A stretch of DNA of 64,000 bases from positions 47,562-111,561 of the forward strand of contig PYSS01000125.1 of NCBI GenBank assembly GCA_003049465.1. The letters run 5' to 3'. Of the stretch, positions 47,594-57,229 are shown piece after piece. The notes beneath the pieces were generated by a model, which saw only the letters and a program-made list of their open reading frames with translations, did not search any database and had not been told where the DNA came from. This DNA is from Magnaporthiopsis rhizophila. Taxonomy: Eukaryota > Ascomycota > Sordariomycetes > Magnaporthales > Magnaporthaceae. The translations under genes were made by a program, and so were the position numbers. Each line of letters starts with the position of its first letter. Position 1 is the stretch's first letter.

Positions 47594-48832
47594 TCACAGC
47601 TGCCCAGACAGCGCCCGATGCAGCTCCAGCTCGACTGCAAACTCCTGCCGAAACAAGTCTCCTGCCGTGAGGCCGCGGTGGTCCCGGAGATCTGCGCGGA
47701 TGCCCCGCTGGAGCAATATTACAGCCACCCGCTGGAGACGGGGGAGATCCCCGCCCCTATGAGCGAGCAGGTGCAGGGCAGATTTTCCATAGCAGTCGGC
47801 TGCATTGATGTCTTTCACCGTCTTGGCCAGGAGGTGTATGCAATCGATCAGACAGTCGCGCTCGCGCGAGTCCGCAACGCCATGGCCCCAGGCTCCTCCT
47901 ACCACGCGTTCGACAGCCTCAAGCAGCGGCGTATCTCCGTCCCCATTTTTTGCGTCCGGATCAACGCCCCCGGCGAGGAGATGGGCCAGCACGTCGAGGT
48001 GGTCCGGGGCAGAGTTCACCAAAGCCAGATGCACTAGAGGACGAGCCGTTAATGACGCGTGTGCCAGCCTGGTCCTAATAAAGGAGGGGAAACGGGAAGC
48101 GTATAACAGCTGTGAAGACGAGAGAGAGACTTACAAGCGTTGCGACTAGAGGATTCCTCGACGGCGTTCACGTCTGCGCCGCGCTCGAGAAGCAGTTCGA
48201 TGATGCTCGGATTCGCAACTCTCTGCCGCAGCCGGTGCGGCGACACGGCCAGGAGCAGGAGCGTGACGCCATCACTGCGCCACGCGTTGGCGTCGAAGCC
48301 CCAGTCCAACCAAAACTCGGCAAGGGCCAGGTCGTTTCTCTGCACCGCCTCAAAGAGGACCTGGGGCATCTGGTCGAAGGCGGGCTCGGGCAGGTTTGCG
48401 AGGAGTAGGCCGACGAGCCTGAAGAAGTCTTCCTTGGTCCGGATCCCTGGTCCGTGTGTGAGGTGTGGAAGTATCTTGAAGGCCGTGTCCTGGAAGCCCA
48501 GCTCGATAAAGTAGTCTTCAACCCCGTAGCGGCTCTCGCCACGCTGCCGGTTGTCCAAGCAGAAGCCGTCAAAATCAGCGTCGGAGACGGCAGCACCCCT
48601 ACTAGCTGCCCATTTGAGCATACCCAGGCCCCCGAATTTGAGGGCCTGATACGCCTGCTCACAATTTATTGTCAACTAGGGATCGGATTTGCTGCTGCTA
48701 AGGCGCGCTGCCGAGAAGCGTGGACAATACAATACAGAAACTTACAAAGGACTTGGGGACAGCAGACGTACCCGGCATCAAGTTGACGTCAAGACCGTGG
48801 CTGATGAGCAGATCGATGATTTTGAGGTTCAT
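47594..48832 (-). CDS. Ankyrin-repeat protein
   Basis: Three exons: 48832-48746, 48675-48135, 48033-47594; 355 aa. Splice signals are GTAAGT/CCTAG and GTAAGT/CTCTAG, giving introns of 70 and 101 bp, and both junctions continue ankyrin-like sequence (for example ...SSSRNA-LHLALVNSAP). Repeats are recognisable as NLKIIDLLISHGLDVN at the very start, LAEFWLDWGFDANAWRSDGVTLLLLAV, IIELLLERGADVNAV, LLAGGVDPDAKNGDGDTPLLEAV and YGKSALHLLAH...LLQRGIRADLRDHRGLTAGDL at the C-terminus. The middle (about 30-110) is less repeat-like. No enzymatic or NACHT domain is visible. The protein starts inside a repeat: the ATG at 48832 follows an in-frame TAA, so either the first repeat is truncated or the start was lost. 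The final stop overlaps a GTGAGT, so an extra 3' exon cannot be excluded. It is probably a protein-interaction scaffold of unknown role. Confidence 0.75.
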
Positions 48833-48843
48833 ACCAAGTTAAA

Positions 48844-49836
48844 GTGCCGCCGGGCGACCCCGAGCTCACAGACTCGGTTGCGCACCGAATCGCCCGCCTT
48901 GGAGCGGAAATACCGAACTCGGTCGGCGATTGGGCGACCAAACGTCTCAAGGGGGACGTCAAACCCAAGCACAGGCTCAATGGAAAATGCGGCGAGTTTA
49001 ATGTCCTCCACTTGGACTCGGAAAGACAGCAGATTGACAAACGTAACACACAGGCAAGTGGTGGCCCCCAGCCCAACCCGAGTTATGAGAGCCCTAAAAA
49101 GATACAACTCAGCAACGGGGTGAGGCGGCCCTTCATGGCCGCAGTTTGGAAAGGCAAACTTATCAAGCCGTGCTCGGACGATGCCAATGGGTACGGATGC
49201 CAGGAGCTCATAAAAGCGTTCCCTGAGCTGGACCGGATCGAGCCCAATACAAAGGCGGACCGGTCCCCCGATATCAAGATCACTCAGCTCGAGAACCCGC
49301 GCACAATGCTCGAGAGCCGGAAATCGGGGCCGGCCCGGTCCGCTGCTCAAGGCCAGGCGGCGCCAGCTCCTCAGGGCCGGAGTGTGCCCGCTGCTCAACG
49401 TCAGAGAGTACCAGCTGCTCAGGGCCAGGCGATTCAGGGACAGACGGTGCCCGCCGCTCAAGACCAGGCGGCATCAGCTGCTCAGGGACAGACGGTGCCT
49501 GCTACCCGGTACCCGGCGGCGCCCGCTGCTCAGGATACGAGCGACGTCGAAGGGGTGCAAGTTCCAGGGAGCCCTGAGCGGATACCCGCCACCCAACGCC
49601 AGACGCCGCCCTCTTCTCCGGAGGAGGTGGTGCCCGATACTCCGCACCCGGCCGCGGCCGCTTCTCGGGGCTCGGCACAACCTCCGGCCGCCGGGGGGAC
49701 CGGCGGCGACGGCGGGGACGCGGCAGCTCCCAACACCCCGTCACCGAGGCCTGGCACGAAGCGGCCTCAGCAGCCGTCCTCGTCTCCTCTCGAAACTCCC
49801 GGCAGGCAGCATACTGATAAGAGGCCGAAAGAGTAG
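48844..49836 (+). CDS. Hypothetical protein with Ala-Gln-Gly-Gln repeats (start unresolved)
   Basis: A 331-codon open frame on the plus strand, no ATG at its beginning (first permissible codon GTG). An acceptor-like CTCACAG at about 48868-48874 could begin an exon. The first half is of mixed composition (GEFNVLHLDSERQQIDKR, RRPFMAAVWKGKLIKPC, CQELIKAFPELDRIEPN) and reads like protein but matches no family I recognise. The second half carries about seven imperfect 10-12-residue repeats around AAQGQTVPAAQ, then a Pro/Ser/Thr-rich acidic-to-basic tail ending KRPKE. It lies head-to-head with the ankyrin gene with 11 bp between the frames. It could be a real gene with an upstream exon, a relic, or chance openness in GC-rich repeats; the minus strand is also open for much of it. 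Confidence 0.35.
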   Translation: MPPGDPELTDSVAHRIARLGAEIPNSVGDWATKRLKGDVKPKHRLNGKCGEFNVLHLDSERQQIDKRNTQASGGPQPNPSYESPKKIQLSNGVRRPFMAAVWKGKLIKPCSDDANGYGCQELIKAFPELDRIEPNTKADRSPDIKITQLENPRTMLESRKSGPARSAAQGQAAPAPQGRSVPAAQRQRVPAAQGQAIQGQTVPAAQDQAASAAQGQTVPATRYPAAPAAQDTSDVEGVQVPGSPERIPATQRQTPPSSPEEVVPDTPHPAAAASRGSAQPPAAGGTGGDGGDAAAPNTPSPRPGTKRPQQPSSSPLETPGRQHTDKRPKE

Positions 49837-50250
49837 ATCACGCTGGATACCACGTTGCTGTGATGTGCCTCTGGGGGGAAAAAGGTAGGCAGACGTGTAG
49901 AAATATGTTGTGGAAATTGTAAGTAATGGGTTGCTCGAATCAGAGCTGTATGGGTATCTAGGTAAAGAATAGAAACGGCCGGTAAGGATGGAGGGCCACA
50001 AACCCGAGGAATGTGAATGATAAAAGCGGGCTATATACCTTACAATTTATTTGCCAAAAGGGCCCTTGGCCGAGCTGTACCGTCCTCGCTCGTCACATCG
50101 CAAGTCCAGCATCAAGGCATCGACACCACATCATCCACTCGTCGTATTCGGCACTTTGGAAACCCCCCAGCGATACATACTCGTGTTCAAAACGCACAAT
50201 CTCGCCTAGAATTACGCCCAACACAAAACAGTACTGACCATTGACACGGA
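49837..50250. other. Short intergenic region, 3' flanks
   Basis: 414 bp between convergent frames. AT content rises, consistent with 3'UTR and polyadenylation regions. No gene is seen. Confidence 0.5.
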
Positions 50251-52084
50251 TCACACAGCCGCCGCCCGCTTCTTGTCATCCCTCCCATTCGCAGCATCAG
50301 CACAGCCCTCCTCCTCGCTCCTAACAACCTCCTCCAGCCGCCTCCTGCTGCAGCGCGCCATATACCTCCTCTTGCAACCCCCGTCCTCGCCAAACCACGT
50401 CTCCTCGGGGCACGAGCGGCCGTACGTCTCGACCAGCAGCACCCAGACCACCATCCCCGTCGTCGTCGCGACCAGCCCCAGGCTCGTGAGCGAGTGCTCG
50501 GGCACTGCGGCCAGGGCGCAGACGGCGGCGGCGACGAGGGCGCGGTTGGCCAGACGCAAGGGCTTGGGCACGCGGCAGGTGGGCGGCAGCTTGTGGTCGT
50601 GGCAGAAGGAGATGACGCCCATGAGGGCCAGGGACAGGCCCAGGCCGACGCAGTAGAAGAGGCGGATGCCGGTCGGGACGTGGCTTTCGGAGCGGTGGGC
50701 GTAGAAGTCGGTCAGGGATTTGGGCGGGGCGTCGGGCACGTCCGAGGCCACGACGAGCTTTGAGAGGCCGGCGGTGGCGACGACGTAGCTCATGATGAAG
50801 GGGAGGTGGGCCATGAGCCAGAGGAGGTCTTGGGGGAGTTTGTTAGCGTCACACAGCAAAAAGCATATGATAGATGGACAAAAAAAAAAGGGACCGACAG
50901 TGTTTGCTCGAGCGGCGGATGGCGTGGACGTGGATGTTGCCCGCGTCGACGTCGAAATACAGCCAGTTGAAGATGTAGGCCTGAACCAGACCGAGGATGG
51001 CCTTGCCGAAGAAGGCGTTGAGACCGTAGCCCTGGTTCTGGAACAGGACGGCCACGACGCTGTAGCCAAAGACTGTTTTTTTGCGTCCATCGTCAGCACA
51101 GACAACAGCATAAAAGGAGAAGTCGACAAAATAGAATCGCAACACCAACCCAGCGACACAAACGCATTCGTCCTCTCAACCTTGTGCTCGATATTGATAG
51201 CCGGGTAAAACTCAAAATGCGGCGCCAGCCTCCTGCTCAGCATCCCAAGCCTCCTGCTGCCGCCGGCCCGGACCGCCGCGGTGGTGGTCCAGCGGTAGAG
51301 CAGCATGACGATGCCGCCGCCGAGCAGGTCCAGGGCCAGGGCGGCAAAGACGAGCCCCAGGCGGCGCGGCATCTCGAGCGCCGTGGCGGCGACCCAGAGC
51401 GCCGAGGGGACGACGACGGCGACGGCGGAGGCGACCATGGTGGCGCGCACCAGCGGCACCAGGGCCGCGGTCAGGAGCAGGTACGCGGCCATGAGCAGGC
51501 GGGCGGCGACGTAGAACCCGACCAGGTACACAAAGGTGTCGTGACCCTCGTGGAAGGTGGACGTCATGTTGGTGGTCATGCCCACCAGACAGGCGATGAG
51601 CAGCAGGATCTCGACGCGCTGGGCCACGTCGTCAATGTCGAACCAGCTCACGATCTGGGCCACGTCGGCCCAGATCTTCCAGCCCATGCAAAAGGTCACG
51701 ACGAAGCGCAGCAGCTCGGCGCCGTCGGCCGACTCGGACAGGTGCTCACCGTTGACGTGCAGGATGCCGACATAAATAAGGTCGAAGAAGAGCTCGAACG
51801 ACATGACCTCGGTCAGGCGAGAGGCGCGCCACAGAAGCCCCCGGTGGAAGTACTGCTTGACCACGGGCCGCCGGAACAGCTTCATGGTCGTGGAGCCGGC
51901 CCGGCGGTCGGTCCAGTCTGATGCCGACTCGGTGCCGCTGATCATGCTGCTGGCTGCTGAGCTGGCCATACCATCGCCGCCGCCCTCGTCGCCGTAGGTG
52001 CGGACGTGTGCGCCATACTGCCTAGCCGGTTAGTTCACACACTTATCACCAACCTGGCAGCCAAGCGAAGAAGAAGAAGAAGAA

Positions 52085-52115
<31 letters not shown>

Positions 52116-52486
52116 CAGGAGGCAAAGAAGGACACACACCCCAAACTTGGAAAACGTCGCATTCAACCGTCCCCCACCGTGATCGGCAAGCCGCTCCATC
52201 TGCGCCGCCACGTCCCGCAGCTGCGCCGAGACGGCCTCCCACTGGTCCAGCAGCTGCGCCGCGCCCTCGTGCCGCCGCCGCAGCTCCTCGCGGCGCGCGT
52301 GCGCGTGCGTCCGCGTCGCGTCCAGCAGGTCGCGGTGCTCGTCGGACCCGTGGACCACCACCTCGACGTCGGCCTTTTTGTTGTCGTCTTCAGCAGCAGC
52401 AGCAGAGACTGTCACATCGGCGCCACCGCCCGCCTTTTCCCTGTCATCTTCGGCTGCCGTCTGCGTCGCCTCGTCTTCCGTCTTCT

Positions 52487-52527
<41 letters not shown>

Positions 52528-52667
52528 CCGCCGTACCACGACCGCAGCGCCGCCGCGTCCTCGGGCGACCCGATCAGCACGCGCCGGCCGTCGGGCAGCG
52601 TGAACTCGGACAGCGCACGCCGGGCTGCCGGGGGCGTTGATGAACCCTTGCGGTTTCGGGATTCCAT
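50251..52667 (-). CDS. LtrA-family (low temperature requirement A-like) multi-pass membrane protein with polyQ N-terminal extension
   Basis: Four exons: 52667-52140, 52017-51150, 51072-50899, 50828-50251; 715 aa. All junctions preserve frame and membrane segments: FSKFG-YGAHVRTYGDEGG, NAFVSL-VFGYSVVAVLF and SSKH-YLLWLMAHLPF. Branch sites CTAACCGG and GCTAACA lie before acceptors 1 and 3. Exon 1 encodes a soluble region with LPDGRRVLIGSPEDAAALRSWYGG, twelve glutamines (48-59), an acidic Ala-rich stretch and a predicted coiled coil (about 120-170). The LtrA domain follows, with the signature SFELFFDLIYVGIL and about ten hydrophobic segments, and a short basic cytosolic tail. LtrA proteins occur in bacteria and fungi and their molecular function is not established. 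Intron 1 holds a long TTC triplet repeat. An internal start at 51969 would drop the extension, but the splice evidence favours the longer form. Confidence 0.88.
52067..52107 (+). repeat. (GAA)n repeat in LtrA intron 1
   Basis: About 13 GAA triplets lie on the plus strand. On the transcribed strand this is a TTC/CTT pyrimidine tract inside intron 1, about 30 nt from the donor. Confidence 0.9.
52491..52526 (-). repeat. (CAG)12 polyglutamine-coding repeat
   Basis: Twelve pure CAG codons on the minus strand code for glutamine 48-59 of the LtrA-family protein. Confidence 0.95.
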
Positions 52668-53988
52668 TATTTGTTTTATGCCCCCCCTTTTTTTTTCGTT
52701 GTCCGTCTGTCGTTGGTGAAAGGCGCAGTCCGCTCGAGATAGGCAGACAAGCGACGAGATAGATCCGAAACGAAAAATCAGAAGCGGCGGCGCCCTTCCT
52801 TATTAGTGCCCTCTTAGTCCCGGATCTGCATAAAGACCGGCACCAAGCGAGCAAAGGCGCGCAATTGGCTGGCTTTTTGGTTCTCTGCATGTGCCCGGGC
52901 TGCTTCGATAGACCGCCGCCGGTCTTTAAGTCCTTGGGCCGATAAGATCCATCGCCCTTCTCTCCCCCTGCCTCTCTTCCTTGTCGTCGTGATTTGAGCC
53001 CCCTATTCCCGCCTCATGCACGGGGCTGAAGTAAGCACCCTTCCTCCCGCAAGCGTTTCTTCGCTAAGTCCATCGCCCCCGGACCGTCATTTCAATGCGT
53101 TTCCCTACTTGTGTTTCGCTGTCACCCTGAGAGCTCTGCATAACCGTGCAGGGGTCCGGAACCTTCGCTGGCTAGCTCCGGCGAGCTTCGCCGAGAACTG
53201 CCTGCCGGTCAAACCTGGACTTGTGGCAAATCCGCAGATCAGGAAATGGAGAAACGGAGGGGCAAAGTGAAAAAATGCCATGTGCAAGCATCGCATTCTG
53301 AAAGAAGCACGTCTTGTCTAATAAATACACAAAAGTCGCAAAGCCGCGTGTCAAACCAGGTCGTCCAGCGTTCGTTTCCAACAGAGACCCCCTATTGCCG
53401 ACCCCCTTACACAAGCGCCATAACCCCGCGCTCGACTGAGCGTCACAAAACATGGTCTCCGAACGCCAGGAACAATCCTTCAGACACAAGCCCTGCCCGT
53501 GAGGAATAAGAAATGTGGTACGTGAAATGCAACCCAGCCCAATGATAGCAAAAAAAAACAAAAAAAAGAGAAAGAAAAACAAAAACATAAACATAAAACA
53601 GCAAAAAACCCGCGCCCCCAATTCTTTTTATGTCCTTTAAAAGGGGGTATCTATACCGGCAAATGATGCCCCTCGTCCTTGACGCCAGCAATAGTGTAAG
53701 TGCAAGAGAAAAGAGAAGCTCGCATAAGCGAAAGGGAGAGAGAGAAGAGAGAAGAGGAAGGATGGACAAAGAGCCCAAATGAGAGGAGTACACGGTGAAA
53801 AAAAGGTTCCACACCGATATCAAAACACGGCTGACGCCAAGCGAGGACGGACACCTAGCACTTGCAGAAGGCGTCGACTGCATGTTCAAGATGCCCAGCC
53901 TGCGTCAGCGCCGGGAGAAACAATGTAGGGGAGGAAGAATCCAAGAACGAAGAGAGTCAAAGGTCGCACAACCCCGCACCAGTTGGTA
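52668..53988. other. Intergenic region between two minus-strand genes
   Basis: 1.3 kb holding the LtrA promoter and the 3'UTR of the PFK2/FBPase gene. A/T-rich near 53540-53640. No supportable gene. Confidence 0.5.
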
Positions 53989-56496
53989 CTAGTTGTTGCG
54001 ATCCGTCGACTTCCGCGGCTTGTAGTCGGGCACCTCGAGGAACGTCAGGTTTTCCTCGTCGTACTTGTAGGCGTGGAAGTCGTAGCCGTACGGCTTGGGC
54101 TCGATCGAGTACAGCATGCCGAGCGGCATGTCCAGATCGGCAATGTCGTCGCGCGTCAGGTCCATAAAGTAGGCAATGAGCACCCGGCACACGGACCGGT
54201 GGCTGATGAGGAGTACGTGGTCCGTGATACGCTCGATCTCACGCACCATGTCGCGCAGCCGGCTGATCACGCGCAGGTAGCCCTCGCCACCCACACCGGG
54301 ATACACGTAGCTGAGCTTGTCGGCAGACCGCTTCTTGTACTCGTCCGGGTACTTGGCCGCGATCTCGTCGTACGTCATGCCCTCGAAGCTGCCCGTGTGC
54401 ATCTCGTTGAGCATCTCCCAGTTCTTGACGTCGTAGTCCTCGTCTTCTTCAAAGTACTCGGCCGTCTGGACGCTGCGCTTCAGCATCGACGTCCACACGC
54501 AAAAGTTCTTGGCGTCCAGCTCCTGGAAGAGCTCGGGATAGGGCGGCGTGTGGTCGCCGGGTTGCGGCGGGAACGACGACTGTGCAATCTTGTCCTTCTG
54601 CTGCACCAGCCACTCCTGCCGCTTCTTGGTGATGAACTGATGCAGTGCCATGCCGTAGTAGTGGCCGCGCTCCGTCAGGGCCGAGTCGCCGCCCAGCTTC
54701 CCCAGCTTGTTGTCTTCGCTCTGACCGTGGCGCGTGATCCAGATCTGACGCGGTGCCAGGTTGAAGGTCGTCAGATAGGATGCGATGCCGCCACTCAAGA
54801 ATCCCCGCAATCTATGTTGGACTATTTTTCTCCCCACGTCGATCATCTGAGGAAAGCACGAGGTTAGCATCCAGTGGCCTGGTGGCGACAGCAGAAAGAG
54901 ACTCACCTGGATGTACTGCATGTCGTTGGATTCCTCATAATTACCCAGCGGCACATAGGCACTCTCGTACTGTTTCACCCTGGCCTTGAAATCCGCCAGC
55001 GACTTGACCGGATCTTTATCTTTGTAGTCTGGACCTGACAGCTTCAGGCGCATATTGGCCTCGAGGAGCTAGAGCGGCGAATGCAAGAGTCAGCATCTCT
55101 AGGTATCTAGCCATGGGCAGGGGAGGTTAAAACAACGGCCGACATACTGTCTCGTCATGGCAGATACTTTCGATAAAAAGGATGCCAAGCTTGGGCTCCC
55201 GCTCCTTGATGCGCTTCACAACCTGCTCACGGCGCCGAATTGTGCTGTTGGTGGCATCCAAGATTCCCACGCTGCCGTTCTGGCAGAGAAGATAATCCAG
55301 CACCTCGTCGAGCGTGTCCATGGCCAGCTTCTCGCGCTTCTTAGCGGCCGACTCATTGTTAGGGTTGAAGAAGCTTGCCGACTGCTCTATCTGGTCGTTG
55401 TGGCCGTCCGAGGCCTTCTCTTGCCCGTGTGCCCGCGGCGAATTCAGATCTAGCTCAGGGGGGTCGCCCATGTCCCCGGCGTCGACACTGTTCACCTTGA
55501 GAAGGATCGAGGCGGCCTTGAGAGGGGCAGATTCATGGTCGAGGTGGCGGTTCGAATCGCCATTATGTTGCTGTGGTGGCATGCCGGCGGCGACTCGCCT
55601 CCTATTCCCGACGTTGAAGATCTGCGCATTGTGTTGCTGCCATGAAAGGTAGCGTTGTATCTTCTTGGTTATGTACGACTTGCCCCTCGCGGGGAGGCCG
55701 ACCATGACGATGACCAGCTTTGCTGCAACATCGCGGTCCGGGATCCTGCCATCGGGAGAGACGCGCGACCTGGTCATGCCAGGGATGTTGAGAGTGGTTG
55801 CATGGGGCCGGACCCGCGGGGTATGGCTCCCCGAGTTTTGCCTCACCGGAGGGCTAAGATCACGAACTTCGTCAGCGCTGCAGTTCTTGCGATCCGAGGC
55901 CCAGAGCGACCGTGTAGCCATGGGCCGCGGCGATGCTTGGGGCCGTAAAGGGCAGGTTGGAAGAACGTGTTGTAGGTGCGTGTATATCAGGGTGTGGGTA
56001 GGCGCTCATGGGTGTGTGTGATAAGAGTCAAAGAGCGACGTGGATCAAAGAGGGGTTATGCATGGGAAAGGAGGAGGGGGGCTGCCCACATTCTTGGAGA
56101 GCCCGGAGCTGTCGAGGAGAGGCTCCTTGCATAGGGGCTAGAGCTGTCATAGAGCGGGGGTCGGGGCTTGTCGCGCAGGGCCACGTCGAAGTTACTCAGC
56201 GACTTGAGGGCGTGCGCTATGACGGTGGGAGGAGCGACAGGGGTTGGATGCAGTGTTTCCGTCAACGTCGTCGTGGCACCGGTGCGATTCGTGGTGCTAG
56301 GGGCCAGCGTCTGCGAGGTTGGGGCGGGCGCCGACTTCAGACGGTCACCATTAAGTCGGCTGATGGTGCTATCGCTGCTGCCGTTGAGGGAGGACGAGGA
56401 CGAGACAGCGGCGGTGGCCGGTGGTGCAGCAGCCGGGGCGGACGTGGGTGGGGGAGGAAGCGTCCGAGTTGGCGAGGCTGTTAGGTGGTTGCTCAT
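53989..56496 (-). CDS. 6-phosphofructo-2-kinase / fructose-2,6-bisphosphatase (bifunctional)
   Basis: Core exons: to 55148, 55068-54907, 54846-53989. The kinase half has the P-loop MVGLPARGKSY, FNVGNRRRVA, FFNPNN, GILDATNSTIRRREQV and ESICHDET-LLEAN, then SGPDYKDKDP and DFKARVKQYESAYVPL. The phosphatase half has WITRHGQSEDN, ALTERG, TSMLKRSVQTAEYF, NEMHTGSFEGMTYDE and LLISHRSVCRVLIAY. Both catalytic histidines (RHG and SHRS) are kept, so both activities are expected, setting fructose-2,6-bisphosphate and hence glycolytic flux in the cytosol. N-terminus: either ATG 55921 (597 aa), or a first exon 56496-56090 spliced from GT at 56089 to CAG before 55877 (718 aa). I prefer the latter, since it ends in a Ser/Pro-rich KPRPPLYDSSSPYARS...GSPR segment and keeps frame, but its donor (GTGGGC) is weak. 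The N-terminal Ser/Pro/Thr region suits regulation by phosphorylation. Confidence 0.9.
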
Positions 56497-57187
56497 TGCC
56501 AGTTTCGCCAGGAGGGACTGCTGCGCCTGTTTGCGCCTACGGTCTGTTGGGATCGGCTCGGGGAAACAGGTTAGAGAGGACGGAACAGCGAGGGAGGAAA
56601 CACGTGCGCCGACGCAGAACTGGGACAGGATGACTTGGGCTTGTAAAGGGTTGCAGGTTGCAGAAGGAAATTGGTGATGGTGGTGTAGGAACAAAGATCA
56701 ATATGTACCCGGGGTGTGGAAGACAGCCGCCGAAGGCATTGATTGAAATGGCTGCGGTAACCGCCAAGACCTGACGTGGTTGTGGTGCCAGTCCAGGAAG
56801 GCAAGCCCGGTTCCAGGTCGCCAATTAAACCAGCAGCGCCGATCGCACGGTGGGTCGCAGGGGGGCGTGGGAAGGGCCCTGGGGGTGGCAGCGCAGACAG
56901 GGGCCTAAAAGCCTACACCAGCCGACTGCCCGAACGGGCTGGGCTTGGCGGGAAGTCTTGCCGCGATTGTTTTGTCAGAAACGAAACCTGAGATTTTTGT
57001 TCGAGCCTGTTAGAAAAGCTGAGGCATACAGCCCTGTTTTTGAATGTGCCCGAGCAGGTAGGCCAGAAAAAACCGATACACCAAAAAAAGGTAACCCGGC
57101 CAAGGGCTTCCATAAAGAGAAAAGGAAATAGGGAAGGAAAGGGAAATAGGAGAGGAAAAGGAAAAGGAGAGGAAATAGGAAAGGAAA

Positions 57188-57229
<42 letters not shown>

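Noticed and set aside
48829..49461. 210-codon minus-strand frame opposite the AQGQ-repeat frame, possibly an upstream ankyrin exon
   Set aside because: No ankyrin signature, an in-frame TAA directly before the ankyrin ATG, and no acceptor that joins it without losing the clear NLKIIDLLISHG repeat.
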